Shown here piece by piece: positions 32,585-40,600 of a stretch of DNA of 46,816 bases (positions are counted from its first letter, which is position 1; every line of letters starts with the position of its first letter). The notes under the pieces were generated by a model. It was given only the letters and a program-made list of their open reading frames with translations, searched no databases and had not been told where the DNA came from. A program made the translations under genes and the position numbers. Location: positions 1 to 46,816 of IMG/VR virus record IMGVR_UViG_3300034066_000891. The stretch is one strand, 5' to 3'. Origin of the DNA: a virus.

Positions 32585-34873
32585 ATGTCAGCGTTTCCAA
32601 ATTTTTCCAACATCGCAGATTACGTTCAAAAAGAACTAGCCCTTAGAAAAGGAGATACTATGAGAGTGTCTAACTTAAATGCTTGGGTTAGGGTAGCGTC
32701 TGGTGTAGGCGGTGGTTGTCAAATAATATCTAATCCAAACTTTTCTTTATTTGGTGACCCACGTGGTGGAGCAGGCTCAATATATGGTAATGATACAATG
32801 AGTGGTACAGTTGGTACTACTTGGTATGGAAATTTTATTTCACCATCTGGTGAGTTTCATGGATATAGACCTAAACCAAATATAACTTCAATTGAAGTTG
32901 ATGAGGGAGCTGGGAATATTTCTAGAAAAGCAACATTTTCTATAACTTGTTATACAAGAGCACAATTGGATACAATGTGTAAGTATTATTTGGAGCCTGG
33001 ATATACTATATTTTTAGAATGGGGATGGAATACAAATAAAGGAGTATCTCAATATAAGCAAAGATTAACGGGAGATAGTGTTGGTGAAAATCAATCATTT
33101 CAAGTTGTTAATAAGAAAAGAAAAGCATCTGGCGGACACTATGATAATTATTTAGGATTTATAACAGGTGGTAGTGTTTCAATGACAGGACAAGAATGGA
33201 CAATAACTGTAAAGTGTACAGGATTTACAGAACTGCCAGCATTTCTTAATGCAGCTGATAATACCGAAGGTAAAGAAGAAACAACTACTAATAAAGCAGA
33301 GGCTTATGAATCATCTGATATATCATCTGAACAAGATGTTGGCAAGCAAAGGTTTATGATGGCATTTAATAATTTACCATCCAATAAACAAAGTCTTGAA
33401 GTTACTGAATTATTAAAAGATGTTAATTTTGCATCAACATTAAACTATATAAACGTAGATGAAAATGTAAAAGCTGAAATGAATTCAAAACTAAAAGGAA
33501 CTAGTTTTTTTGGATTTACATTTGGAGGTGGGGCAAGTACAGCAGATAAAGGTGGTGATGCAAAAAAAGTAGATTTACCAGAAGGTACTGAACTTATTGG
33601 AGATAGTGGATTTATAAGATTTTCAGTATTATCTGAAGTTTTAAGTAAAATAGGATTTCAGGCATTTAAAGTTGGAAATAAATTAGTTAGTGTTAGAGTA
33701 AATACAAAAAACACTGTGTGTTTTGCATTTCCAAAAATATTTAGTACTGATAAAAATAAATTGTTCATACCAAATCCACAAACACCAAAGTTTTCATTAC
33801 TACAAGCATCAGAAAACCAAGCTCAAACCGATTTCACAAACGTAATTGATAATTCAGTTACCGATGGTACTACAAAGGTTAGATTCCCATACGATGAAGC
33901 AATAGCAAATGGTAGTGTTGCAAGTAGAGGACAAATTCAATTCGGAGATGATGGTACATTTGTGGGATTAAATAAACCAGCACTTTCTTATGGATTTTTA
34001 GAAGACCTTTATGTTAATATGCAATTTGTTAAAGGTATATTAGAAACTAAAAACTTTTCTATAAAAGATGCATTATATCAAATTCTTAATGGTATATCTG
34101 GGGCAGCTGGCGGAGTATGGGATTTTCAAATACAAGAACAAAACTCATCGGATGGCTCTACTGAATTATGTGTAGTTGATATGAATGTAAATCCACAAAC
34201 ATCTGGAACTCCATATAGATTTGATGTAGCTGGTTCAAATTCTATTTTTATGGATGCTTCATTGGATTTAGATATTAGTGGTGCAAAGATGAATCAAATT
34301 ATTGGAAATAGATTAGGACAAAAAGTAAACGGAAGTCAACCTCAGGTAAATAGTAAAAAGAAAAAAGGACTTTTTACGGATTCGGATGATTTGGTTTTAA
34401 AAAGTATTGAGGGAAAGCAAGCTAAACCAGCAGATAAGGGAACTACAAAAACTCCTACTGCAAAAGAAAAAAGTGAAGCAGCTGAAAAAGCTAAAGAAAA
34501 GGCAATGCAAATGTTTTTAAGTAAAATTGGGTATGCACCAAAAATTGATTTGATTGCAAGTTCTGATTTTGGAAAAACATTAGAAGAAATGACATATATT
34601 ACTGCATATAATGACCAGTTAGTATTTGAATCATTAAAAAATGGTAATGATGTTGTTAAAGAAGAAAATGGAGTATCTGCATTAATGCCAATTAAATTTA
34701 GTTTTACTATACATGGTGTGAGTGGTATTAAAAGAGGTGATAAGTTTGCAGTAAATGGTATTCCAAAAGCATATGAACAAACTGGATTTTTTCAAGTAAC
34801 ATCTGTAAAACATACAATTACTGATATGATTTGGAAAACTGAAATAGAAGGTGGCTTTAGATTACAAAGATAA
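32585..34873 (+). CDS. Large baseplate hub protein (gp27 / VgrG-like fold suggested)
   Basis: 762 aa. The N-terminal 250 residues have Pro-Asn-Ile-Thr-Ser-Ile-Glu-Val-Asp-Glu-Gly, then Arg-Lys-Ala-Thr-Phe-Ser-Ile-Thr-Cys-Tyr-Thr-Arg-Ala-Gln-Leu, and Thr-Ile-Phe-Leu-Glu-Trp-Gly-Trp-Asn. That opening is shared by large hub proteins of T4-like aquatic phages. A charged low-complexity linker (about 605-640, Lys/Ala/Glu) precedes the end domain. The C-terminal 100 residues (Phe-Ser-Phe-Thr-Ile-His-Gly-Val-Ser-Gly-Ile-Lys-Arg-Gly-Asp, then Gly-Phe-Phe-Gln-Val-Thr-Ser-Val-Lys-His) resemble the receptor-like beta domain of gp27/gpD/VgrG hubs. It would sit at the tube tip. Hub assignment is likely; enzymatic activity is not indicated. 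Confidence 0.7.
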   Translation: MSAFPNFSNIADYVQKELALRKGDTMRVSNLNAWVRVASGVGGGCQIISNPNFSLFGDPRGGAGSIYGNDTMSGTVGTTWYGNFISPSGEFHGYRPKPNITSIEVDEGAGNISRKATFSITCYTRAQLDTMCKYYLEPGYTIFLEWGWNTNKGVSQYKQRLTGDSVGENQSFQVVNKKRKASGGHYDNYLGFITGGSVSMTGQEWTITVKCTGFTELPAFLNAADNTEGKEETTTNKAEAYESSDISSEQDVGKQRFMMAFNNLPSNKQSLEVTELLKDVNFASTLNYINVDENVKAEMNSKLKGTSFFGFTFGGGASTADKGGDAKKVDLPEGTELIGDSGFIRFSVLSEVLSKIGFQAFKVGNKLVSVRVNTKNTVCFAFPKIFSTDKNKLFIPNPQTPKFSLLQASENQAQTDFTNVIDNSVTDGTTKVRFPYDEAIANGSVASRGQIQFGDDGTFVGLNKPALSYGFLEDLYVNMQFVKGILETKNFSIKDALYQILNGISGAAGGVWDFQIQEQNSSDGSTELCVVDMNVNPQTSGTPYRFDVAGSNSIFMDASLDLDISGAKMNQIIGNRLGQKVNGSQPQVNSKKKKGLFTDSDDLVLKSIEGKQAKPADKGTTKTPTAKEKSEAAEKAKEKAMQMFLSKIGYAPKIDLIASSDFGKTLEEMTYITAYNDQLVFESLKNGNDVVKEENGVSALMPIKFSFTIHGVSGIKRGDKFAVNGIPKAYEQTGFFQVTSVKHTITDMIWKTEIEGGFRLQR

Positions 34874-34884
34874 TATAATATAAA

Positions 34885-35253
34885 ATGGATTTAAACAGAT
34901 ATAACACAATATCAAATATAGGTAGTACTTTTGATGAAAGAATAATATCAGCACATATACCAACATTAACTGATTTGGATTATGATAGGGGATATATTGT
35001 AAGATATTTTATTCAAAAAGCAAATGATACTAATTCTAGAATAACTGAAGTTGATTATATAGGATACAAAAAGTTTTTAGGAAATGCATTTTATACAGCC
35101 GCATCTTTAGATTGGAAAGTAAAAGGAACTGATGCAGAAATAAAAGAATGTAATTTTAAATCAATAAAGACTATTGTTGATAAGATACCATTAATACAAT
35201 CATATCTTCCAAATTTACTTCAATTTAAAAAGAAGAAAGATTTGGTACTCTAA
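34885..35253 (+). CDS. Uncharacterised protein at the end of the baseplate operon, 122 aa
   Basis: Starts 11 bases after the hub gene. Features are Ile-Pro-Thr-Leu-Thr-Asp-Leu-Asp-Tyr-Asp-Arg-Gly-Tyr-Ile-Val-Arg-Tyr-Phe and Ser-Leu-Asp-Trp-Lys-Val-Lys-Gly, with a Lys-rich end. The Asp-Tyr-x-Arg-Gly-Tyr-Ile-x-Arg-Tyr-Phe motif recurs in small proteins next to hub genes in T4-like phages, so a minor baseplate role is plausible. The last codons overlap the -33 element of the tmRNA promoter (TTTG at 35241), so the end of this gene and the start of the tmRNA unit are interlocked. Confidence 0.6.
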   Translation: MDLNRYNTISNIGSTFDERIISAHIPTLTDLDYDRGYIVRYFIQKANDTNSRITEVDYIGYKKFLGNAFYTAASLDWKVKGTDAEIKECNFKSIKTIVDKIPLIQSYLPNLLQFKKKKDLVL

Positions 35254-35272
35254 CAAATTATTCGTATATTTA
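35241..35272 (+). promoter_or_regulatory. Bacteroidota-type promoter of the tmRNA
   Basis: TTTG (35241-35244), exactly 20 bases, then TATATTTA (35265-35272), close to the Bacteroidota -7 consensus TAnnTTTG. The mature tmRNA begins 12 bases after the -7 box. Confidence 0.75.
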
Positions 35273-35283
35273 CATAATTATAT

Positions 35284-35669
35284 GGGGATGCCATGGACTT
35301 GATTGCAATGAGAATGGTAGTACCACACGTAGACAGAAGTGCTAGATGTCTTTAAATCTGTACAAAACAATAACTGACGAAATGTCAACTATGACCTTTG
35401 ATTCTATGATGGAATTCATTGGGGCTTCTGAGTACGCATACGCTGCTTAGTTCATTCCGCATCACTCGTGGAACATTTAAATAGAAGTGAACAAAACGGA
35501 GCTCTACCTATCGGCTCTTAAAAACTGATAGGTTGGTGGAAAGCTGTACTAACCATACGGCCCCAATTATTTTGGAAAGTGAATAAGATTAAACTTTACC
35601 TAAACGTGTGATATGCTGGTATTATGATTACTTTGTAAGACAGGGGTTCGATTCCCCTCATCTCCACCA
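35284..35669 (+). ncRNA. ssrA: Transfer-messenger RNA (tmRNA), phage-encoded
   Basis: 386 bases, with CCA encoded. The acceptor stem pairs GGGGATG (35284-35290) with CATCTCC (35659-35665), followed by ACCA. Pair 3-70 is G-U, the alanine identity element, and the discriminator is A. The T arm is AGGGG-TTCGATT-CCCCT (35642-35658). A short tag frame lies at 35421-35450: Gly-Ala-Ser-Glu-Tyr-Ala-Tyr-Ala-Ala, then TAG. It has the length and spacing of the Bacteroidota tag Gly-Glu-Thr-Asn-Tyr-Ala-Leu-Ala-Ala. Downstream, an H-type pseudoknot is visible: GAGC (35499) with GCTC (35514), and ACCTATC (35506) with GATAGGT (35527). It rescues stalled ribosomes and tags their products. Its own promoter and terminator flank it. 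The GGG resume codon is inferred by alignment. Confidence 0.95.
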
Positions 35670-35711
35670 AAATCCCATTCTACATTAATTTGGTAGTTTG
35701 GGATTTTTTTT
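35670..35711 (+). terminator. Intrinsic terminator of the tmRNA
   Basis: AAATCCCA (35670-35677) pairs with TGGGATTT (35699-35706), and inside it CTAC (35680) with GTAG (35693), around a TT/TT internal loop; a T run continues to 35711. The stem begins on the base right after the CCA end. Its loop contains the -33 element of the next promoter. Confidence 0.88.
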
Positions 35712-35720
35712 GTATCTTTG
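35689..35720 (+). promoter_or_regulatory. Bacteroidota-type promoter of the DNA polymerase gene
   Basis: TTTG (35689-35692), exactly 20 bases, then TATCTTTG (35713-35720), a perfect TAnnTTTG. It overlaps the tmRNA terminator. Only 5 bases separate the -7 box from the ATG at 35726, so the message is probably leaderless or nearly so. Confidence 0.75.
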
Positions 35721-35725
35721 TATCT

Positions 35726-37012
35726 ATGAATATTGTTGAGTCTATTCAGGAAATTAATGAATTAAAACAAAAGCTGGAAACGGAAGTATCTATTTGGTAT
35801 CCATTGTGGGTAGATAATAGTAAGCATCCGTTAAACACTTCTCTTTCGCTCGTAGTTGTACGATGTTCCGATGGGTTATACATATTACCACATAAACATA
35901 CAGACGCTCTATCGCTATCTAATGAAGAAATAGAGACGGTACTTAATACCAACGGACAAAAGTGGGTATTCCAAAAGAAAAAGATATTACATACTCTTAA
36001 TGTTTCGGTAAATCTATATGATGTAGATTCGGCATACTTTAGAAAGGAAGCAAAGGTAATTGATTATGAAGCCCCTTTAAATCCTCTCCTTTCAACCCTA
36101 ACTCACAAAGGGTATAGAGATGACTTGATACAATCCCTTCCTCTAATGAAGATTGTAGAAGCAATAGAACCGCAATTCGGTAAGTATTTCCATAATGAAC
36201 CTTACACTACTACTCTTAAGTGGTACAACGAAGTTTTTATACCTACCCTTTCAGATATTGAACAATTCGGAATCCGTGTCGATGGGAAAAAATTTACTGA
36301 TAGATGGCCTCAAGCCACTAAACAGCTTTCCTCCGATAATTTAGTGTTTACGGAATACAATCCATTTACGGTGACAGGTAGACCATCCAATAGACATGGT
36401 GGTGTGAACTATGCTGCCCTAAACAAAACCGATGGTAGTAGAGAATGTTTTGTATCGGATGGGATATTCTTACAAATGGATTATAACGCATATCACCCTC
36501 GATTGATTGGTAAGTTGGTGAACTTCGAACTCCCAACAACCAGTGTGCATGAGTGGTTAGCCGAACAATATGGATGTGATGTGGATGAATCGAAAGGAAT
36601 TACGTTCCAATTACTTTATGGTGGTATTGATGATGATTTCCGTAAGATACCATACTTTAATGCGGTAGCTGATTACATTGATAACCTATGGATTGAAACA
36701 CAAAAGCAGGGTTACTTACAAACACCTCATAGAGAAATCCCATTGAGCTGGATAGAACAACCAAATGCACAAAAGGTATTCAACTATTTATTACAAGCCG
36801 TTGAGACTGAGATGAACATTGAGGTTATGAGAAAGATATTGGATTATATAAGAGGTAGTGGTATCCATTTTTGTTTATATACCTATGACTCGTTCCTTTT
36901 TGATGTTCCGACTGATATTGATAAGAGTTTGATTAAAGGATTGAAGGAAATCATTGAAGGAGGTGGTTTTCCTGTTAAGGCTAGTTGGGGTTTGGATTAC
37001 GGAAAACTATAA
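35726..37012 (+). CDS. Divergent, short family-A DNA polymerase
   Basis: 428 aa from the ATG at 35726. A TTG at 35690 in frame would place promoter and terminator inside the gene, so I reject it. Polymerase core motifs are in order: Ile-Pro-Thr-Leu-Ser-Asp-Ile-Glu-Gln-Phe-Gly-Ile-Arg-Val-Asp (about 167-181); Thr-Gly-Arg-Pro-Ser-Asn-Arg (about 212-218); motif A Asp252-Tyr-x5-Arg259; motif B Lys290-x3-Phe294-x3-Tyr298-Gly; motif C Tyr-Asp388-Ser in place of His-Asp-Glu. Both catalytic Asp residues are kept. The N-terminal part is too short for a usual 3'-5' exonuclease domain and I see no exonuclease motifs. T4-like phages normally use a family-B enzyme, so this may be a second, specialised polymerase. 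It has a host-type promoter, unlike the nearby structural genes. Confidence 0.82.
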   Translation: MNIVESIQEINELKQKLETEVSIWYPLWVDNSKHPLNTSLSLVVVRCSDGLYILPHKHTDALSLSNEEIETVLNTNGQKWVFQKKKILHTLNVSVNLYDVDSAYFRKEAKVIDYEAPLNPLLSTLTHKGYRDDLIQSLPLMKIVEAIEPQFGKYFHNEPYTTTLKWYNEVFIPTLSDIEQFGIRVDGKKFTDRWPQATKQLSSDNLVFTEYNPFTVTGRPSNRHGGVNYAALNKTDGSRECFVSDGIFLQMDYNAYHPRLIGKLVNFELPTTSVHEWLAEQYGCDVDESKGITFQLLYGGIDDDFRKIPYFNAVADYIDNLWIETQKQGYLQTPHREIPLSWIEQPNAQKVFNYLLQAVETEMNIEVMRKILDYIRGSGIHFCLYTYDSFLFDVPTDIDKSLIKGLKEIIEGGGFPVKASWGLDYGKL

Positions 37013-37019
37013 GAACCCA

Positions 37020-37027
37020 TATTTATA
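37020..37027 (+). promoter_or_regulatory. Candidate late promoter box (TATTTATA)
   Basis: ATATTTATA box 24 bases before the ATG at 37052. It starts the nuclease and giant-protein unit separately from the polymerase gene. Confidence 0.55.
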
Positions 37028-37051
37028 GTATATACAAAAACATGCTATAAT

Positions 37052-37654
37052 ATGAAGAAAATCGTTATCCTTTTTAGTTTTTTAATCCTTTCTTTGGTTT
37101 CTTTAGGACAAAATGTAAGAATTAAAAATAATGTGTTTGAGGTTTTATACTCACAATCGTTAGAACAACCCTTAGTAATTAAGTATCGTTCAACAAACCG
37201 TCCTACAAATGTGAATAGAGGAGCTATGGATTTTTATAAGGAAGTGAATATCAAAACATCAGATGCGGAAGATTATAAAGCAAACATATACGATAAAGGA
37301 CATGGTGCACCAGCTGCAACATTTTCTGACAATATGGAAAATCTAAAACAAACGTTTTCTTACTTAAATTGTATAATGCAGGACAAATATCTTAATAGAG
37401 GTGAGTGGAGAATGTTAGAAGAACAAATCCGTAAATGGGATGATACCGAAAACATTACAGTACTAATAAAAACATTCTTTGATACTCCTGCAAAGAGAGT
37501 AGGAACTGGAGCAGCAATTCCATCGCATTTACAAAAACACATCTATTTTGAAAAACAAAAGAAATGGAAATGTTATGTATTTCTAAATGAAAAACCTAAA
37601 TTTTCTTGGGAAGAATTGGAAATGCTATGTGAAGCAAAAGACCACAAATTTTAA
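37052..37654 (+). CDS. Secreted DNA/RNA non-specific endonuclease (HNN / Serratia nuclease family)
   Basis: 200 aa. Residues 1-20 are a signal peptide: Lys-Lys, a hydrophobic core (Ile-Val-Ile-Leu-Phe-Ser-Phe-Leu-Ile-Leu), then Ser-Leu-Gly-Gln, a common Bacteroidota cleavage context. The nuclease core has Asp81-Lys-Gly-His84-Gly-Ala-Pro-Ala-Ala, Asn106 in Tyr-Leu-Asn-Cys, and Leu-Asn115-Arg-Gly-x-Trp-x-x-Leu-Glu. His84, Asn106 and Asn115 match the catalytic His and two metal-site Asn of Serratia nuclease, with the same spacing of 9 between the Asn residues. It would cut nucleic acid outside the cytoplasm, possibly DNA of competing phages or host DNA released at lysis. The next gene overlaps its stop by one base. 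The protein is smaller than Serratia nuclease (about 245 mature residues), so outer loops are trimmed. Confidence 0.85.
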   Translation: MKKIVILFSFLILSLVSLGQNVRIKNNVFEVLYSQSLEQPLVIKYRSTNRPTNVNRGAMDFYKEVNIKTSDAEDYKANIYDKGHGAPAATFSDNMENLKQTFSYLNCIMQDKYLNRGEWRMLEEQIRKWDDTENITVLIKTFFDTPAKRVGTGAAIPSHLQKHIYFEKQKKWKCYVFLNEKPKFSWEELEMLCEAKDHKF

Positions 37655-40600
37655 TGAATATGAATTTATCTGAATTAATAAACGAAATAGTAGCTGATTG
37701 GGCATACAGAGTAAATGATGGAATGCCAAACCCAAAAAATCCAATGCATGTAAAAGAATTGGAAATTGTGTTAAACGAAATGGGTTTGGGTCATGTTAAA
37801 TCTGAAATATTACAAAGCTTGAATGAAGCAGAAGCTGGCGGGTTTACAAATCCAGCACTTAATAAAAAAGTTAGATATAAAAGTGCTAGTGGTGAAGATA
37901 AAGAAGGTATTGTTGGTAATTTATTAAGACAGCCTGAAGATTCCCCTGGTAGAAAGGCTGCAGAAGCAACATTACCACCGGAAGGAAGTCCTGAAAGAGA
38001 AACAATGAATCAGGAATTAGGTGCGGAGAAAGATGGTAAGGCTAAACCACCAGAAGATGCAAAAGGTAAAGAAGGTGAAGATGGTAAAGAAGGTGGAGCT
38101 GCAGCTGAAGATGAAAAAAAGAAAAAAGCAGCAGCAATGTTTGACCCAAAAGCAGACCCTGCTATGGGAGCTCGTTTAGATAGAGAAAAAGCTGCTAGTG
38201 AAAAATTAGCACAAAAGGATAAAGAGGATAGTGAAGCTGAAAAAGAACCAACTCCTGGAAGTCCTGAAGATTTTAAAAATAAGGCTGATAAAGTAGCAAA
38301 GGATAAGGAAGAAGCAAAGAAAAAAGGATATGATGATTCACTACATGCTATGAGTGATACTCAATTAGATACAGCCATAACTGATGCGGAGAAAAAAATG
38401 AATGATGCTCAAAAGAGTGGTGATGATAAAGCAGCGGATAAAGCTAATACTGAATACGCACAGCATAAAGTGGAAAAGGAAATGAGAAAAGCAAGCAAAG
38501 GTGGTGATAAAGAAATCGCAGATGCTGCAGTAGGAAATTTCCTTGCAAGAAAAAAAGAGTATGAGGAAAAATATGGAGAACCATATAAAGCCGATATTCC
38601 ATATCCAGATAGTGATGGTGGTGAAAGAACTTCTGCAAAATGGGGAGATGACGAACCAAAAGGACCTGAAGCCGGCCCTAATGAAGAACCGCCAGCAAAC
38701 GAGCCATCAAAGCCCGATACAACCCCACCAGCAGATGGAGAAGAACCTAAAGATGGTGAAGAACCACCAGCACCAGCTGCATTAGGTGATGAGCCCGAAG
38801 AAACAAAGATAGATAAAGCAACTTCTGATTTATATGACTTATTAGATAAAGCAGAAAGTGATGCAAATGATATAGAATCTTTAAAAAGATTACAAGCTAA
38901 ACATCCTGAACTATTTGCAAATACAGGACTTGATTGGGATAAAATGGACCCGGACTTATTAAATCAAGTAAAAGCTACAAAAGATGTTAGAGAAAAAATA
39001 AAGCAAAACGCAAAAAAGGAAAAAACCAAAGAACAAACTACAAAAGCAGCATCTAATTTAAAGAAAAGAAAAACTACTAAAGATGAAAATGGTAATCAAG
39101 AAGATTTAGATGTTGATACAACTCCAAATGGTTCATTGATTATTGGTGTAGAGCATGGTGGTGAACTTGAAAGTACAAAGCAAACCATTGAGCAAATACA
39201 AAAACTACCTAAAGATACAAAAGTAATGTTTGTGGGTGAAGGTGGTATGAGTAAAGATAAGGATGGTAATATTCAATTTGGTGGAGAGCAAGCTGAAATT
39301 AGAGATGGAGTAAAAGGACACTTTGATAATGCAGAAGAAAGTAGTTGGGATGAAAATGCAAATATAGAAGATGATAAATCTCAAGTATATAAAGAAATAG
39401 AAAAAGAATTAGGTAGCCCATCAAAATCTAGAGCATCTATTTGGACTAATATGGTTGGGCAAGGTGATAATCTGAAGCCTGAAGATTATTTAGATGATGA
39501 AGGTAAGCAATGGATTATAGACCAAGCTAAAAAAGGTGGAAGTTCACAATTTGATGGTGAGGTTGATTGGAATAATTTAACGGATGCACAAAAGAAAGAC
39601 CTTTATGAGTTAAATTATAACGATGAGGGTAAAATGGGTGATAATGAAATTATGAAAGGCCAACAGGCTTATAATGGTTTCCGTCAAAAAGAATTAGATA
39701 GAAAAATTAAAGAAGCAGAAGATGCTGGATATACAGTAATTGCACCGGTTGGTAATTCGCATGTTGATATGAGAAGACAGAGAATGAAATCACAACAAAA
39801 ACCTGAGCAACCAACTGATACTAAACCAGAAGATAAGCCGGAAGATAAACCAAAAGAAGAACCAGCTAAACCTGAGGAAACTCCAACTGATACTAAGCCG
39901 GAACAACCTTCAGCAAAAAAACCTGAGGAAACTCCAACTGATACTAAACCAAAAGATAAGCCTGAGGATAAACCAAAAGAAGAACCAACTAAGCCGGAAG
40001 AAACTCCAAAGGCAACTAAGGATGATATAAAAAAAGAGAAGCCGGGCAAAGAAGCTAAAACTGATAGCGGTGGTTCATTATATTCTATTGGTGGTGGATA
40101 TTATTCCGATAAACCAAATGGTCCTGCAAAATATGTAAGAACTGAATCGGTGGTTGAAATGGCATTTGAGAATTCTTTAAACGAAGATGTATTTGCACTA
40201 TTTGAAAAATCAATTACAGGTACTTTACAAAATGGTGAAAAGATAACGGTACAAGAACTTCCTCCAAGAGCAGTTAAAAAAGCTACTCAAAGAGCAAAAG
40301 CAGCTGCAACATCTTCAAAAGAAGAACCGGTACAACAACCAACTACATCAACTGAAAAGCCGGCCGAGCAACCTGCAGCTAAAAAGACTGATGGTACTGA
40401 TGTTCCTGGTAAGTTTACTCCAATAGAAACCCCACCACCTAAAAATGAAAAGGGTGTTGAGAAAGATGGTAAGATAGCAGGAACAACAATTGAAACTGAG
40501 CCGGGATTAAAAGATATAGATCCTGAATTCTTAAAGCAAAAGAGTACTGAAATGAATAAGTACTATGATGACTTTAAAGACGATAAGAAAAAAGCTGAAG

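Noticed and set aside
35630-35669. A tRNA gene, because of the T arm and CCA end
   Set aside because: There is no anticodon arm nearby; the 5' half of the acceptor lies at 35284, as in a tmRNA.
35690-35725. TTG start giving a 440-aa polymerase
   Set aside because: The added codons are the tmRNA terminator stem, its T run and a perfect -7 promoter box; the ATG at 35726 fits the family.
38444-38659. Minus-strand 71-codon ORF, and others like it within 37654-45108
   Set aside because: Shadows of the Lys/Glu-rich plus frame with no leader or promoter of their own.
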